Under the pieces are notes generated by a model. It made no database searches and was not told the origin of the DNA. It saw nothing but the letters and a program-made list of their open reading frames with translations. A program made the translations under genes and the position numbers. 14,719 nucleotides of DNA from Burkholderiales bacterium (lineage in GTDB: Bacteria > Pseudomonadota > Gammaproteobacteria > Burkholderiales > CAIKXV01), in NCBI GenBank assembly GCA_014379045.1, contig JACMMK010000267.1, positions 1 through 14,719 on the forward strand, read 5' to 3'. Shown here in pieces: positions 13,116-14,719 of the stretch (positions within the stretch are counted from its first letter, which is position 1; each line of letters starts with the position of its first letter).

Positions 13116-14719
13116 ATGTGGCTTCCTGGCATGCTGGTCGGTGTGTTCGCAGGCGCGTGGTTCGGCCCGATGGCGGCGCTCGCGCTCGGTTTGATCGGCT
13201 GCGCGGTGGGCGGACTCATCGGGTCGATCGCGCGTTCGCGGCGCGACGATGAGTTGCGTGCGCTACGGCGCGAAGTCGCGCGACTGCGTGAGCGCCTGCG
13301 CGTGTTCGAAGTCGACGCCGTCGGTGCCGCCGCTTCGTCCACGCGATCCGAGGCGACGGTAGCCTCGGCGCAGCCGGGCGCCGTAGCAACGTCGACGGCC
13401 GACACGACGGGTGCGCCGACGTCGACTTCGACGTCGACCGCTCCGCCACCCCTTTACCCCGACGCCAACCCGCGGCCCGCCGCATGGTCGAACGACGCGC
13501 TGGACGGCGCGACGGCGTCGGCGGATTTCGTGGCGCCGGTGTCGACGGCGGCCCGAATCGATGCCTGGCTGCCGTTCGAGGGCAACTGGGTGGCGCGCAT
13601 CGGCGGGCTGCTGCTGCTGATCGGCGTCGGCTTCGCGCTCAACTACGCCTGGGATCACCTGCTGGTGTCATGGCCGATGCGGCTGTTCACGGTGGCGCTC
13701 GTCGCCGGCAGCGTGTTCGTGCTCGGTGAACGGTTCCGCGCGCAACGTCCGGCGTACGCGGAGGTGGTACAGGGCGTCGCGGTCGGCATCGGCTACCTCG
13801 ACATCTACGTCGCGCACGCGGTCGCCCTGCTGATCGGACCTGGACCCGCGCTCGGCGCATTCGTCGTACTCGGCGCCGCGTCGCTGGCGTGGGCGGTGCG
13901 GCGCGAGGCACCCGTGCTTGCCACGCTGGCTGCGACCGGCGCCTTCCTCGCGCCGCTGCTCGTCGACTCGCCGTCGAGCGCACCGCTGCCGTTGTTCGGC
14001 TACTACGCGCTGGTGAACGCGCTGGTGCTGGGCGCCAGCCTGCAGCGCGCCTGGCGCGGACTGAATCTGCTCGGCTTCGGATTCACCGCCGGGGTCGGCG
14101 TGCTCTGGGGGCTCGACCAGTACGAGGCGCGTCACTATCCGGTGGTCCAGGCGTTCCTGATCGGCTTCTTCCTGTTGTACGCGACGATTCCGGTGCTGTT
14201 CGCGCGACGGGTAGCGTCCCCGCGCGTGGGGTGGGTGGACGGCACGCTCGTGTTCGGCGCGCCACTGCTCGCATGGACGCTGCAGTATGCTATCGCCGAG
14301 CCGCTGGGCGAACGGGCGCTCGCCGTCAGTGCGGGCGCGCTCGCGCTCTTCTACGCGCTCGGTGCGTTCGTACTGGCGCGCGTCTCCACGATGCGGTTGC
14401 TCGCACATGCGCATGCCTTTCTGGCCGCGTTGTTCTTCGCACTGGCGGTGCTGTTCGCGGTCGACGCCTATCCCACCTTCTTGCTGTGGAGCGTCCAAGG
14501 CGCGTTGCTGGTGTGGCTCGGACTGCGCCAGGGCGAACGCGCGGTACGCGCCACGGGTTACCTGATGCAACTCGCCGCCGCCGGCTACTTCGTCGTCGTC
14601 GCCGGGCCGGCGATCGGGCAGATCGGCTGGCTCGATGCATGGCGCTTCGGCTGCATCGTGATCGCGCTGGCCGCGTTCGTGAGCGCGCTGCTGGTGGAGC
14701 GCGCGGCGCGCGCTGATCG
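13116..14719 (+). CDS. DUF2339-type multi-pass membrane protein, 3'-truncated by the window edge
   Basis: The frame is open from the ATG at 13116 to the end of the window (534 complete codons), so only the N-terminal part of what is usually a 900-1000-residue protein is present. Residues 1-40 form a hydrophobic hairpin rich in Gly. Residues 42-66 (RRDDELRALRREVARLRERL) are a short coiled coil. Residues 67-147 are a Thr/Ser/Ala/Pro-rich linker. From residue 157 (GNWVARIGGLLLLIGVGF, the DUF2339 hallmark as I know it) the sequence is a run of successive membrane helices with short polar loops such as RFRAQRPAYAE and LDQYEARHYP. Function of the family is unknown; it sits in the inner membrane and may act in envelope or transport processes. 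It is transcribed away from thyA. The ribosome site is weak. Confidence 0.85.
   Translation, partial: MWLPGMLVGVFAGAWFGPMAALALGLIGCAVGGLIGSIARSRRDDELRALRREVARLRERLRVFEVDAVGAAASSTRSEATVASAQPGAVATSTADTTGAPTSTSTSTAPPPLYPDANPRPAAWSNDALDGATASADFVAPVSTAARIDAWLPFEGNWVARIGGLLLLIGVGFALNYAWDHLLVSWPMRLFTVALVAGSVFVLGERFRAQRPAYAEVVQGVAVGIGYLDIYVAHAVALLIGPGPALGAFVVLGAASLAWAVRREAPVLATLAATGAFLAPLLVDSPSSAPLPLFGYYALVNALVLGASLQRAWRGLNLLGFGFTAGVGVLWGLDQYEARHYPVVQAFLIGFFLLYATIPVLFARRVASPRVGWVDGTLVFGAPLLAWTLQYAIAEPLGERALAVSAGALALFYALGAFVLARVSTMRLLAHAHAFLAALFFALAVLFAVDAYPTFLLWSVQGALLVWLGLRQGERAVRATGYLMQLAAAGYFVVVAGPAIGQIGWLDAWRFGCIVIALAAFVSALLVERAARAD
13418..13438 (+). repeat. Short direct repeat in the linker of the membrane-protein gene
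   Basis: GACGTCGAC occurs twice, separated by TTC, and encodes part of the Thr-Ser alternation of the linker (TSTSTST). It looks like local simple-sequence expansion within a tolerant linker. Confidence 0.5.

Noticed and set aside
13668..14716. Long frames of about 275-300 codons on both strands at the right edge
   Set aside because: They are shadows of the DUF2339 gene, whose own frame stays open to the window end and encodes membrane helices with a family hallmark.

Overview
The window looks like a chromosomal segment of a high-GC betaproteobacterium (Burkholderiales or a relative). This rests on the strong GC bias at third codon positions, the betaproteobacterial-type Dcd sequence next to an Arg/Lys/Orn decarboxylase, and a solitary Bug-type TTT solute receptor. 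These are inferences from sequence memory, not database hits. I see no tRNA, rRNA, CRISPR array, insertion sequence or phage gene. No gene-free gap exceeds about 140 bases.

Layout. (1) 3-3901, plus strand: the 3' part of dcd, a full-length PLP-dependent basic amino-acid decarboxylase of the AdiA/LdcI class, and a PaaK/CapK-like adenylate-forming protein whose start overlaps the decarboxylase stop (TGATG). The last gene lacks the family's C-terminal domain and has degraded motifs. (2) 3925-6423, minus strand: a tight three-gene envelope operon of a secreted protein of unknown function, an M48 zinc metalloprotease with a TPR-like tail, and a lipoprotein of unknown function. (3) 6552-10127, minus strand: an enoyl-CoA hydratase/isomerase (TTG start), a benzoate-CoA-ligase-like acyl-CoA synthetase and a Bug-family receptor. 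They form a probable organic-acid uptake and CoA-dependent breakdown operon, with a perfect 9-bp inverted repeat in its leader. (4) 10257-12978, minus strand: thyA, folA and a MerA/RclA-type flavin disulfide reductase, all overlapping and probably translationally coupled. (5) 13116 to the end, plus strand: the N-terminal part of a DUF2339-type multi-pass membrane protein, read divergently from thyA.

How the genes work together. Dcd (dCTP to dUTP) and ThyA/FolA (dUMP to dTMP with folate recycling) are parts of dTTP synthesis, at opposite ends of the window. Cluster 3 reads as: bind a carboxylate outside the membrane, activate it to a CoA thioester, then hydrate or isomerise it. Cluster 2 acts entirely in the cell envelope. 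No single spectacular new system is evident. The best leads are the thyA-folA-disulfide reductase coupling, the decayed ligase behind the decarboxylase, the M48 envelope operon, and the inverted repeat upstream of the catabolic operon.
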